64,000 bases of DNA. Source: Sporosarcina sp. P2. GTDB taxonomy: Bacteria; Bacillota; Bacilli; Bacillales_A; Planococcaceae. Shown in pieces: positions 56,760-64,000 of this stretch. Positions within the stretch are counted from its first letter, which is position 1; the number at the start of each line of letters is the position of its first letter. The stretch lies in assembly GCF_002743255.1 (NCBI RefSeq), contig NZ_PDYY01000005.1:158913-222912 (forward strand). Direction: 5' to 3'. The position numbers and the translations under genes were made by a program. The notes under the pieces are model-generated. The model had not been told where the DNA came from. It did not search any database and saw only the letters and a list, made by a program, of their open reading frames with translations.

Positions 56760-57770
56760 ATGAAGAAACATTGGGTGACTTATGCAGTAGCACTATTTAG
56801 TATTGTGCTCATTCTTGCTGCGTGTGGTGGAAAAGGGGAGTCATCTGATCCTGTAGCAGATGATAAGAATAATGATAAAGCAAGCACTGAAGAAAAATAC
56901 ATAATTGGTGTGACACAAATTGTTGAACACCCGTCTTTAGATGCGGCGTTTGAAGGGTTTCAAAAGGCAATTGAAGATGCTGGATTGAATGTAGAATACG
57001 ATAAGCAAAATGCGCAAAATGATAATAGTTCCAACTCAACCATTGCAAACAACTTGGCAGGCGCAGGCGTCGATTTAATATTTGCTAACTCTACACCAAG
57101 TGCACAAGCGGCAGCTAGCGCGACACAAGACATTCCGATCATCTTCACATCAGTTACAGATGCAGTAGCAGCGGAACTTGTTGCATCCAATGAAGAGCCG
57201 GGCGGCAATGTTACAGGCACTACTGATAATCATCCTGATGCCATTCCAAACACAATGAAGTTCTTGAAAGAAAACGTGGGTGCAAAAAAAGTAGGAATGA
57301 TATTTAACTCAGGGGAGCAAAACTCCCGCCTACAAGTGGATCATGTAAAAGGAATTCTTGCAGATATGGATATGGAAGTTGTAGAAGCATCCGTTGCAAC
57401 TTCAGCAGATGTAAAGCAAGCAGCCGAATCTTTGATTGGTTCAGTAGATTCATTTTATATCATTACGGATAACACTGTAGTATCAGCACTTGAATCAGTC
57501 ATCTCTGTTGCGAATGACAATAAGATTCCGATGATGGTGGGTGAATTTGATTCTGTGAAACGTGGTGGACTTGGAGCATACGGCTTTGAGTATTACGATA
57601 TCGGATATGAAGCGGGTGAAATGGCAGTAAAGATTCTAAAAGGTGAAGAAACGCCTGAATCATTACCTGTCCAATTACCACAGAACTTGAAGCTAGTGAT
57701 GAATGAAGAGACTGCAGACGCAATCGGTTTGAAGATTCAAGATGAGTGGAATGCCGAGATTGCAAAATAA
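56760..57770 (+). CDS. ABC transporter substrate-binding lipoprotein, TrpX type
   Basis: 336 aa. Lipobox LILAAC (Cys22) and a periplasmic-binding type 1 fold of the PF04392 family: IIGVTQIVEHPSLDAAFEGFQKA, NSTPSAQAAASATQDIPIIFTSVTDAVAA, GTTDNHPDAIPNTM, MVGEFDSVKRGGLGAYGF. These systems have been linked to aromatic amino acid uptake (TrpXYZ), but the ligand is not proven here. First of three genes. ATG 56760 follows GAGGGGG. Confidence 0.9.
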   Translation: MKKHWVTYAVALFSIVLILAACGGKGESSDPVADDKNNDKASTEEKYIIGVTQIVEHPSLDAAFEGFQKAIEDAGLNVEYDKQNAQNDNSSNSTIANNLAGAGVDLIFANSTPSAQAAASATQDIPIIFTSVTDAVAAELVASNEEPGGNVTGTTDNHPDAIPNTMKFLKENVGAKKVGMIFNSGEQNSRLQVDHVKGILADMDMEVVEASVATSADVKQAAESLIGSVDSFYIITDNTVVSALESVISVANDNKIPMMVGEFDSVKRGGLGAYGFEYYDIGYEAGEMAVKILKGEETPESLPVQLPQNLKLVMNEETADAIGLKIQDEWNAEIAK

Positions 57771-57793
57771 ATAAAATTAGGAGATGATCTTGC

Positions 57794-58837
57794 ATGTTTT
57801 CAGCTGTATTTGGCTCAGTTGAGCAGGGTATCATCTATGCGATCATGGCACTCGGAGTGTATCTAACATTCCGGGTGCTTGATTTTCCAGATTTAACAGT
57901 GGACGGAAGTTTTGTAACAGGCGCAGCAGTAGCGGCTACGATGATTGTATTTGATTATCATCCACTTGTTGCAACACTTACCGCAATCCTGGTTGGCTTT
58001 TTTGCTGGGTGTATAACTGGTTTATTACATACCAAAGGAAAAATCAATCCACTTCTATCCGGAATCCTCATGATGATAGCTCTTTACTCGATAAACCTTC
58101 GGATAATGGGACTGACGACAGAAAATTCAGTGGGTCGTCCGAATATTCCGCTTTTAAATTCAGAAACGATTTTCAGTAAGTTCCAAGGTTTCTGGAGTAC
58201 TCTTGGAGTTGATGAAACCATCAATGGTTTCCTAATGGGACTTGGCTTGGAACATTTACCATCGACTTGGGGAACATTAGTTTTGATGATCCTAGTTGTG
58301 GTTCTCATTAAATTCATAGCGGACTGGTTTTTGCAAACCGAAGTTGGTTTAGCCATCCGTGCAACTGGTGATAATAAAAAAATGATTCGTAGTTTCTCTG
58401 CCAATACAGATACTCTTGTTATTCTCGGATTAGGAATTTCCAATGCACTAGTTGCTTTCGCAGGTTCATTGATTGCACAGTATGGAAAATTCGCTGATAA
58501 TGGAATGGGAATTGGTATGATCATCATCGGATTAGCTTCTGTTATTATCGGTGAAGCGATATTCGGGACGAAAACCATTTTCCGTACAACAATGGCCGTC
58601 GTCATTGGTGCCGTAATCTATAGAATCGTACTCGGACTGTCATTGAAAGTGAAGATTCTCGATTCAGGTGATATGAAATTAATTACTGCAGTCATCGTAA
58701 TTGCGGCATTAATTATTCCGCAGATTCTCGAAAAAAGACGGGAAAAAGCGCGTAAAGCGAAAAGACAATCTGAACGAATGGCGATGAAATCATCACAAGG
58801 AGGTCATAGCGTTGTTGAAACTGGATCAAGTCAATAA
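57794..58837 (+). CDS. ABC transporter permease, TrpY type
   Basis: 347-aa BPD_transp_2-family permease with about eight to nine hydrophobic segments. It has FPDLTVDGSFVTGAA and the GRPNIPLL region seen in this family, and a very basic C-terminal tail (KRREKARKAKRQSER). ATG 57794 follows TAGGAGATG. Its 3' end overlaps the ATPase gene by 26 nt. Confidence 0.9.
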   Translation: MFSAVFGSVEQGIIYAIMALGVYLTFRVLDFPDLTVDGSFVTGAAVAATMIVFDYHPLVATLTAILVGFFAGCITGLLHTKGKINPLLSGILMMIALYSINLRIMGLTTENSVGRPNIPLLNSETIFSKFQGFWSTLGVDETINGFLMGLGLEHLPSTWGTLVLMILVVVLIKFIADWFLQTEVGLAIRATGDNKKMIRSFSANTDTLVILGLGISNALVAFAGSLIAQYGKFADNGMGIGMIIIGLASVIIGEAIFGTKTIFRTTMAVVIGAVIYRIVLGLSLKVKILDSGDMKLITAVIVIAALIIPQILEKRREKARKAKRQSERMAMKSSQGGHSVVETGSSQ

Positions 58838-59609
58838 AGTATTTAATGAATCGACTCCGGATGAGAAAGTAGCGCTGGACCAAATTAACTTACATTTACA
58901 ACCGGGTGATTTCGTAACAGTCATAGGGAGTAACGGTGCAGGAAAATCTACCATGATGAATATGATATCCGGCGCATTGACACCGGATTTTGGTTCTATT
59001 TATATCAATAACAAAGATGTTACACGTTTGGCAGAGTTCAAACGATCCAAAATGATAGGACGAGTATTCCAAGATCCGATGTCAGGTACAGCACCGACGA
59101 TGACGATTGAAGAAAATTTGGCGATGGCTTATTCTCGCAATCGACGGCGTTCATTGCATCGTGGAGTAGATAAGAAACGGAAAGACTTATTCCGAACCTC
59201 ACTGGAAACATTGCATTTGAATCTTGAAAATCGGATGACAGCGAATGTTGGACTATTGTCCGGTGGTGAACGTCAAGCGTTGTCATTATTGATGGCGACC
59301 TTTACGCAACCTTCTATTTTGTTGTTGGATGAGCATACCGCAGCACTCGATCCGTCCCGCGCAGAGTTAATCACCGATTTAACGAAACGATTAGTTGAGA
59401 AGGATCGGCTGACGACGTTAATGGTAACGCATAACATGCAACAGGCACTTGACCTTGGAAATCGGTTAATTATGATGGATAAAGGCCAAATTATTCTTGA
59501 GGTAGAAGAAGAACAGAAACAGCATTTAACTATTGCGAAATTGATGGATGAATTTCAGCGTATTCGTGGAGAACAACTTACGAATGATGCAGCTTTACTT
59601 TCTGTATAA
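58812..59609 (+). CDS. ABC transporter ATP-binding protein, TrpZ type
   Basis: 265 aa. Walker A GSNGAGKST, signature LLSGGERQALSL, Walker B ILLLDEHTAALDP, H-loop VTHNMQQA. The HTAALDP variant in Walker B is typical of this subfamily. Starts at TTG 58812 (or TTG 58815) behind AAGGAGG with good spacing, within the permease gene. Confidence 0.92.
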   Translation: MLKLDQVNKVFNESTPDEKVALDQINLHLQPGDFVTVIGSNGAGKSTMMNMISGALTPDFGSIYINNKDVTRLAEFKRSKMIGRVFQDPMSGTAPTMTIEENLAMAYSRNRRRSLHRGVDKKRKDLFRTSLETLHLNLENRMTANVGLLSGGERQALSLLMATFTQPSILLLDEHTAALDPSRAELITDLTKRLVEKDRLTTLMVTHNMQQALDLGNRLIMMDKGQIILEVEEEQKQHLTIAKLMDEFQRIRGEQLTNDAALLSV

Positions 59610-59614
59610 ACAAC

Positions 59615-59653
59615 AGCCCCCGCTTTCCAGTTGTGGAAAACGGGGGCTTTTCA
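59615..59653. terminator. Bidirectional terminator between the importer and ilvE
   Basis: AGCCCCCG with an inner TTTCC pairs with GGAAA and CGGGGGCT (59615-59648), then TTTT; the minus-strand side also has an adjacent short T-run. Confidence 0.88.
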
Positions 59654-59658
59654 ATGTC

Positions 59659-60759
59659 TTAAGCAAGCCGTGCCATACTTTTCTTAATTTCATATACCCA
59701 ACCAAATGGATCTTGTTCTTTGCCTGTTTGGATATTCGTTAACGTGTTATATAGACGGGTAGATAGTTCCCCTGTTTCACCGTTGCCAATGATCATTTTA
59801 TAACCATCCCAATTCAGTTCGCCGACTGGAGAAATAACAGCAGCTGTGCCTGTACCGAATACTTCTTCAAGTTCACCGCTTTCATAGGCAGATCGGATTT
59901 CATCCATTGAGATTTGACGCTCTGCAACTGGCATATTCCAATGTCTTAGCAACTGTAAAATGGATTTTCGTGTAATTCCCTCAAGAATACTGCCGTTGAT
60001 TGCAGGCGTTACAATTTCACCGTTGATCTTGAAAAAAATATTCATACTTCCTACTTCTTCCACGTATTTACGCTCGACACTATCGAGCCATAAAACTTGT
60101 GAGTAGCCTTGTTTGTCTGCTGTCTCCTGTGCCTTTAAAGCCGCTGCGTAGTTGCCAGCAGTTTTAGCGCTACCCGTTCCGCCTTTTGCAGCACGGACGA
60201 ATTCATTTTCGACGAGGATTTTAACTGGATGAATCCCTTCTTTATAGTAAGAGCCAACAGGGGACAGAATCATGAAAAATTGATATTTTTTAGCTGGCGC
60301 TACACCTAGGAAGGCTTCTGTTGCAATGACAAATGGGCGGATATATAATGATGTTCCTTCTAGTGTAGGAATCCAATCCTGCTCGGTTTGCAACAATTGG
60401 TTCAGCGCGTACAATGCGTTCTTTTCATCAATCCGTGGCATACATAGACGATCGAGCGAATAATTCAAACGCTTCATATTTTGATCTGGACGGAACAAAC
60501 GGATGGTTCCATCTTCTGAACGATATGCCTTCATTCCTTCAAAAACCGTTTGACCGTAATGTAAAACGATTGCAGCTGGATCGAGTGTTAAAGGTGCGTA
60601 AGGAGTAATGCGATGATTATGCCAACCTTTGCCTTCCTCATAGTCTATAATGAGCATGTGGTCTGTAAATGTTTTCCCAAAAACTAAAGTGCTAGGATCT
60701 GGCTTTTCTTTTTTATTTTGTGCTAGTTGAATTTGCATAGGTAATCTCGTCATAATCAT
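59659..60759 (-). CDS. ilvE: Branched-chain amino acid aminotransferase
   Basis: 366-aa class IV PLP aminotransferase for Val, Leu and Ile. LHYGQTVFEGMKAYR, NMKRLNYSLDRLCMP, Schiff-base Lys in GGTGSAKTAGNYAAAL, and the late TGTAAVISPVGEL are all present. ATG 60759 lies 5 nt after GAGGAG (an in-frame TTG precedes it). Stand-alone gene; no other ilv genes nearby. Confidence 0.94.
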   Translation of the reverse strand: MIMTRLPMQIQLAQNKKEKPDPSTLVFGKTFTDHMLIIDYEEGKGWHNHRITPYAPLTLDPAAIVLHYGQTVFEGMKAYRSEDGTIRLFRPDQNMKRLNYSLDRLCMPRIDEKNALYALNQLLQTEQDWIPTLEGTSLYIRPFVIATEAFLGVAPAKKYQFFMILSPVGSYYKEGIHPVKILVENEFVRAAKGGTGSAKTAGNYAAALKAQETADKQGYSQVLWLDSVERKYVEEVGSMNIFFKINGEIVTPAINGSILEGITRKSILQLLRHWNMPVAERQISMDEIRSAYESGELEEVFGTGTAAVISPVGELNWDGYKMIIGNGETGELSTRLYNTLTNIQTGKEQDPFGWVYEIKKSMARLA

Positions 60760-60889
60760 CAAAACTCCTCAAGATATAGAATATTCCGAAAGTTCAATTC
60801 CGAATAGTGTAATTATACTGCTTTTTCAGAAAAAATAAAGTGAAAAGTTTGTCGATTTTAAAAACTATTATATAAAGGAGCAAATTTTC

Positions 60890-62014
60890 ATGAGAAAAGT
60901 ATTAGTTATAGGCGGGGGTATCGTTGGTGCTTCCGCTGCTTATCATTTATCCGACCAACAAGCAGAAGTCGTACTAATCGATAGGCAAGAGCCAGGACAG
61001 GCTACAAAAGCCGCGGCAGGCATTATTTGTCCGTGGGCATCTCAAAGACGAAACAAAGCATGGTATGCCCTAGCATCAGCTGGTGCTGCGTATTATCCTG
61101 AATTCATTCGGTCATTAGAAAAGCATGGCGAAGTGGAAACAGGATATAAGAAAGTGGGTGCCTTGGCGATTCATACTGAGTTAGATCGTTTGGAGAAGAA
61201 AGTCGAGTTGTTAAATATAAGGAAAGAACAATCTCCTGAGATCGGGGAAGTGGAATTACTGGATACAATACAGCTCGCTAGCTATTTTCCGATTTTATCT
61301 GAGGAATATTCAGCTGTTCGTATTTCAGGTGCTGCCAAAGTAGAAGGGGATCAACTACTTAAAGCAATGGAGCGTGTGGCAGTTCAACGTGGTGTTCAAA
61401 GTATAAAAGGCTCTGCATCGCCGTACATAAAAGAAGGAAAAGTCTGTGGTGTTATGGTCGGGGGGCAAATTATTGAGGGAGATCAAATCATCGTAGCGTC
61501 AGGTGCCTGGGCTAGTGAATTTACAGAGCCCTTAGGTAAGAAGCTGCAAGTGACAGGACAGAAAGCACAAATACTCCATTTACAATCAAATCATGTAGCG
61601 TCAGGGGAATGGCCAGTCATCATGCCACCTGGTACTCAGTACCTCGTGCCATTCCGAGATGGCAGATTCGTTGCGGGCGCAACACATGAGGATACAGATG
61701 ATTTCAATATTCAACCGACCACTGGTGGGATACTGCAGGTGTTGTCGAATGCTCTACCCATTGCACCTTTACTGAGCGAAGCAGTACTGGCTGAAGTCCG
61801 TGTGGGTATTCGTCCACATACACCGAATTTTATGCCGGTCATCGGTCAACTACCTGATCACCCGCAAGTTTGGATGGCTAACGGTCTTGGTTCATCTGGT
61901 TTAACAGTAGGACCTCTTCTCGGCAAGCTTTTATCCCAGCTAGTACTAGGCGAGGAGACTGGATGGGACTTAGAAAGCTACTCTATTAACCAAATAATTG
62001 CCGATGAACATTGA
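60890..62014 (+). CDS. FAD-dependent oxidoreductase, DAO family
   Basis: 374 aa. N-terminal FAD-binding Rossmann motif (IGGGIVGASAAYHLS), GQATKAAAGIICPW, and C-terminal VRVGIRPHTPNFMPVIGQLPDHPQVWMANGLGSSGLTVGP. It resembles D-amino acid dehydrogenase/glycine-oxidase-like DAO proteins. The substrate is uncertain; a D-amino acid or secondary amine is a reasonable guess. ATG 60890 follows AAAGGAGC. Confidence 0.85.
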   Translation: MRKVLVIGGGIVGASAAYHLSDQQAEVVLIDRQEPGQATKAAAGIICPWASQRRNKAWYALASAGAAYYPEFIRSLEKHGEVETGYKKVGALAIHTELDRLEKKVELLNIRKEQSPEIGEVELLDTIQLASYFPILSEEYSAVRISGAAKVEGDQLLKAMERVAVQRGVQSIKGSASPYIKEGKVCGVMVGGQIIEGDQIIVASGAWASEFTEPLGKKLQVTGQKAQILHLQSNHVASGEWPVIMPPGTQYLVPFRDGRFVAGATHEDTDDFNIQPTTGGILQVLSNALPIAPLLSEAVLAEVRVGIRPHTPNFMPVIGQLPDHPQVWMANGLGSSGLTVGPLLGKLLSQLVLGEETGWDLESYSINQIIADEH

Positions 62015-62078
62015 ATAAAGTGCGTATAATGATTATTATGAATATATAGCGATTGAACGGTAAAGGGGAAGATTCATA

Positions 62079-62990
62079 ATGAGAAGATATGTTTCGTATT
62101 CAGAAGAAGTGAAAGAAGCGATGAAATATGGCAAGCCGCTAGTCGCATTGGAATCCACAATTATTACGTATGGCATGCCATATCCTGAAAATGTGAAAGC
62201 TGCACGGGAAGTTCAGCAGATTGTGCGCGATCATGGTGCGGTTCCGGCAACAATTGCAATTATGGACGGTAAAATAAAAATAGGTCTATCTGATGAAGAG
62301 CTAGAACGGTTCGGAGATAGCAAAGGTGTTGTCAAAGCTTCTAGACGCGATATTAGTTACTTAATTGCTACTAAAAAACCAGGTGCAACGACGGTTGCTG
62401 CATCGATGTTCTTTGCTGACTTAGCGAGAATACGCGTATTCACGACTGGGGCCATTGGCGGTGTGCATAGAGGTGTGGAACAAACGATGGATATTTCTGC
62501 AGATCTTGAAGAGTTCGCACGCACAAATGTAGCTGTTGTTTGTTCAGGAGCGAAATCTATTTTGGATCTCGGTAAAACACTTGAGTATTTGGAAACAAAA
62601 GGTGTTCCAGTCATGGGGTATCAAACAGATATATTCCCCGCCTTTTACGCAAGAAGCAGCGCACATCATGTAGACTACCGGATAGATGAAATCGATATGA
62701 TGGCAGAGATGTTGCGCGTTAAATGGAATTTAGGCTTGGAGGGTAGCGCGATTATCGCGAATCCGATTCCTGAAGAATATGCAATGGATCAGGAGTATAT
62801 GGATGGATTGGTTTCAGATGCACTTAAAGAAGCTGAACAAATGGGCATTAGCGGAAAGTATCTTACACCACATATGTTAAAAAAGGTTCAGGAAATGACA
62901 GGCGGTAAAAGTCTGGAGGCCAATATCGCCTTAGTGAAGTCAAACGCTGAACTTGCAGCAAAACTAGCAGTGAGTTTTAACGGCAATTAA
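62079..62990 (+). CDS. psuG: Pseudouridine-5'-phosphate glycosidase
   Basis: 303 aa. Splits pseudouridine 5'-phosphate into uracil and ribose 5-phosphate. LESTIITYGMPYPEN with the catalytic Glu25, KASRRDISYLIATKKPGATTVAASM, TGAIGGVHRGVE, and VVCSGAKSILDLGKTLEYLETKGVPV are diagnostic of PsuG. The usual partner kinase gene psuK is not adjacent, so the kinase must be elsewhere or the substrate is supplied differently. ATG 62079 follows AAAGGGGAAG. Confidence 0.94.
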   Translation: MRRYVSYSEEVKEAMKYGKPLVALESTIITYGMPYPENVKAAREVQQIVRDHGAVPATIAIMDGKIKIGLSDEELERFGDSKGVVKASRRDISYLIATKKPGATTVAASMFFADLARIRVFTTGAIGGVHRGVEQTMDISADLEEFARTNVAVVCSGAKSILDLGKTLEYLETKGVPVMGYQTDIFPAFYARSSAHHVDYRIDEIDMMAEMLRVKWNLGLEGSAIIANPIPEEYAMDQEYMDGLVSDALKEAEQMGISGKYLTPHMLKKVQEMTGGKSLEANIALVKSNAELAAKLAVSFNGN

Positions 62991-63010
62991 TTTAGACGGG
63001 TTGTGTAAAA

Positions 63011-63769
63011 TTGAAAGTAGTATCTTGGAACGTGAACGGTATTAGGGCATGCGTAAAAAAAGGTTTTAGTGACTTTTTTGAACAAGTACAGGCAGATATA
63101 TTTTGTGTCCAAGAGATCAAATGTCAAGAAGGACAAATCGACCTTTCTTTCGATGGGTATGAATCCTACTGGAACTATGCAGCGAAAAAGGGATATTCAG
63201 GTACCGCAGTCTTTACGAAGAAATCCCCTCTTTCTGTACGCTATGGATTGAATGATCTAGACCACGAAGTAGAAGGACGAGTGCTAACGCTAGAATTTGA
63301 AGAGTTCTTTCTCGTTAATTGTTATACGCCCAATTCACAACGGGACTTAGCGCGATTATCATTTCGACTGGCATGGGAAGATGAATTACTTGAGCATTTG
63401 CAGTCATTAGATGCCATCAAGCCCGTCATCTATTGTGGAGATTTGAACGTGGCACATGAAGAAATTGATATTCGTAACGTTAAATCTAATATTGGCAATT
63501 CGGGATTTACGAATGAAGAACGCGGGAAAATGACGCGGCTGTTAGATGCCGGATTCATTGATACGTTTCGCTTTATGTATCCCGATCTAAAAGATAACTA
63601 TACATGGTGGTCTTATATGCGCGATGTACGGGCACGAAATATCGGCTGGCGTATCGATTACATTATTATTTCAGAGCGTCTCCAGTCAGCCTTGCAAACA
63701 ACAGCTATTCATTCAGAAATTATGGGCAGTGATCATTGTCCGATTTCTACAGAATTAGAACTAAAATGA
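63011..63769 (+). CDS. exoA: Exodeoxyribonuclease III/AP endonuclease ExoA
   Basis: 252 aa, EEP-fold AP endonuclease for base-excision repair. VSWNVNGIRACVKKGF, QEIKCQE (metal Glu), GDLNVAHEEIDI, the WRIDYIIIS strand and GSDHCPI (catalytic Asp-His). Starts at TTG 63011 with a weak ribosome binding site (GGGTTGTG); the conserved N-terminus KVVSWNVNGIRA leaves no other choice. 20 nt after psuG, so probably co-transcribed with it. Confidence 0.95.
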   Translation: MKVVSWNVNGIRACVKKGFSDFFEQVQADIFCVQEIKCQEGQIDLSFDGYESYWNYAAKKGYSGTAVFTKKSPLSVRYGLNDLDHEVEGRVLTLEFEEFFLVNCYTPNSQRDLARLSFRLAWEDELLEHLQSLDAIKPVIYCGDLNVAHEEIDIRNVKSNIGNSGFTNEERGKMTRLLDAGFIDTFRFMYPDLKDNYTWWSYMRDVRARNIGWRIDYIIISERLQSALQTTAIHSEIMGSDHCPISTELELK

Positions 63770-63775
63770 GAGCAA

Positions 63776-63811
63776 GTACCTCTCGGGTTAAGTTGTTCAG
63801 TTGAGAGGTAC
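63776..63811 (+). other. First hairpin after exoA
   Basis: GTACCTCTC (63776-63784) pairs perfectly with GAGAGGTAC (63803-63811), 18-nt loop, no T-tract. Confidence 0.5.
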
Positions 63812-63824
63812 AATAGCTGAAAAT

Positions 63825-63868
63825 AATAAATCGCATCACAAGTTTACCTTGTGGTGCGATTTATTAAT
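63825..63868 (+). terminator. Terminator hairpin of exoA, target site of the intron
   Basis: AATAAATCGCATCACAAG (63825-63842) pairs with CTTGTGGTGCGATTTATT (63848-63865), one G-T pair, 5-nt loop. The bases expected to hold the T-tract are cut off after AAT by the intron start at 63869. Confidence 0.85.
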
Positions 63869-64000
63869 GTGCGCCCAGCATGGGTGTAGTCTATAGGGTG
63901 CAAGTCCCGAACTGTGAAGGCAGAAGTAACAGTTAGCTCAACGCAAGGGTGTCCATGGTGACGTGGAATCTGAAGGAAGCGAGCGGCAAACCTCCGGTCT
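63869..64000 (+). mobile_element. Group IIC intron, 5' domain only (runs past window edge)
   Basis: Begins GTGCGCCCAGCATGGGTG and continues with conserved domain I segments (TCTATAGGGTG, CAAGTCCCGAACTGTGAAG, AACGCAAGGGTGTCC, GGAATCTGAAGGAAGCGAG). This follows, almost base for base, the 5' end of the Oceanobacillus iheyensis group IIC intron as I remember it. Its placement 3 nt after a terminator stem is the target rule of class IIC introns. The reverse transcriptase/maturase ORF and the 3' end must lie beyond base 64000. Confidence 0.9.

Overview
The window is a gene-dense chromosomal segment of a low-to-middle G+C, endospore-forming Gram-positive bacterium. Most likely it is a member of the Bacillales close to Planococcaceae/Sporosarcina; that placement is inferred from protein flavour and gene order, not from a marker search. 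The central block follows the Bacillus subtilis order ymfF-ymfH-ymfI-ymfK-rodZ-pgsA-cinA-recA-rny-ymdB-spoVS-miaB-ricA-cotE-mutS-mutL ... miaA-hfq ... ynbB / lexA-yneA-yneB-ynzC-tkt-sirA-yneF. Sporulation genes (spoVS, cotE, sirA, prkA, yhbH, spoVR) show that the organism forms spores.

Layout. 1-4.9 kb: a nucleoside (Nup/BMP type) ABC transporter, cut at its 5' end by the window edge. 5.1-12.1 kb: an M16 peptidase pair, an SDR, YmfK, RodZ, PgsA and CinA. 12.1-20 kb: recA with a LexA-like operator, rny behind a long structured leader, ymdB, spoVS, miaB, ricA, cotE and a frameshifted lipoprotein gene. 20.2-28.4 kb: mutS-mutL-glpD-hydrolase-miaA-hfq, apparently one long transcription unit. 28.5-35 kb: ynbB, the divergent SOS locus lexA/yneA-yneB-ynzC with four LexA-like boxes, tkt, sirA and yneF. 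35-40.8 kb: accessory genes (YqkD-like hydrolase, a broken HMG-CoA lyase gene, yqkE, an unrecognised gene, an RsbR-like STAS protein, serC, a zinc metallopeptidase). 40.8-48.2 kb: a formate module (OFA-type transporter, fdhD, a DUF2294 gene, a large formate dehydrogenase behind a leader terminator, yrhD, purU). 48.2-54 kb: a YitT-type membrane protein and the prkA / yhbH-spoVR sporulation cluster with sigma-E-like promoters. 54-59.6 kb: two ABC importers. 59.7-63.8 kb: ilvE, a DAO-family oxidoreductase, psuG and exoA. The window ends inside the 5' domain of a group IIC intron inserted directly behind a terminator hairpin.

Most noteworthy observations: (1) cotE and spoVR have no usable ATG/GTG/TTG at their conserved N-terminus, and each has an in-frame CTG at the ideal distance from a strong Shine-Dalgarno, so both appear to start with CTG; (2) rny has a leader of about 300 nt with crossing (pseudoknot-capable or mutually exclusive) helices that I cannot match to a known riboswitch; (3) the formate dehydrogenase gene has an intrinsic terminator between its promoter and its ribosome binding site; (4) two genes are broken by apparent one-base losses in homopolymers. 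I found no rRNA or tRNA genes, no CRISPR array and no prophage. The only mobile element seen is the intron at the right edge.
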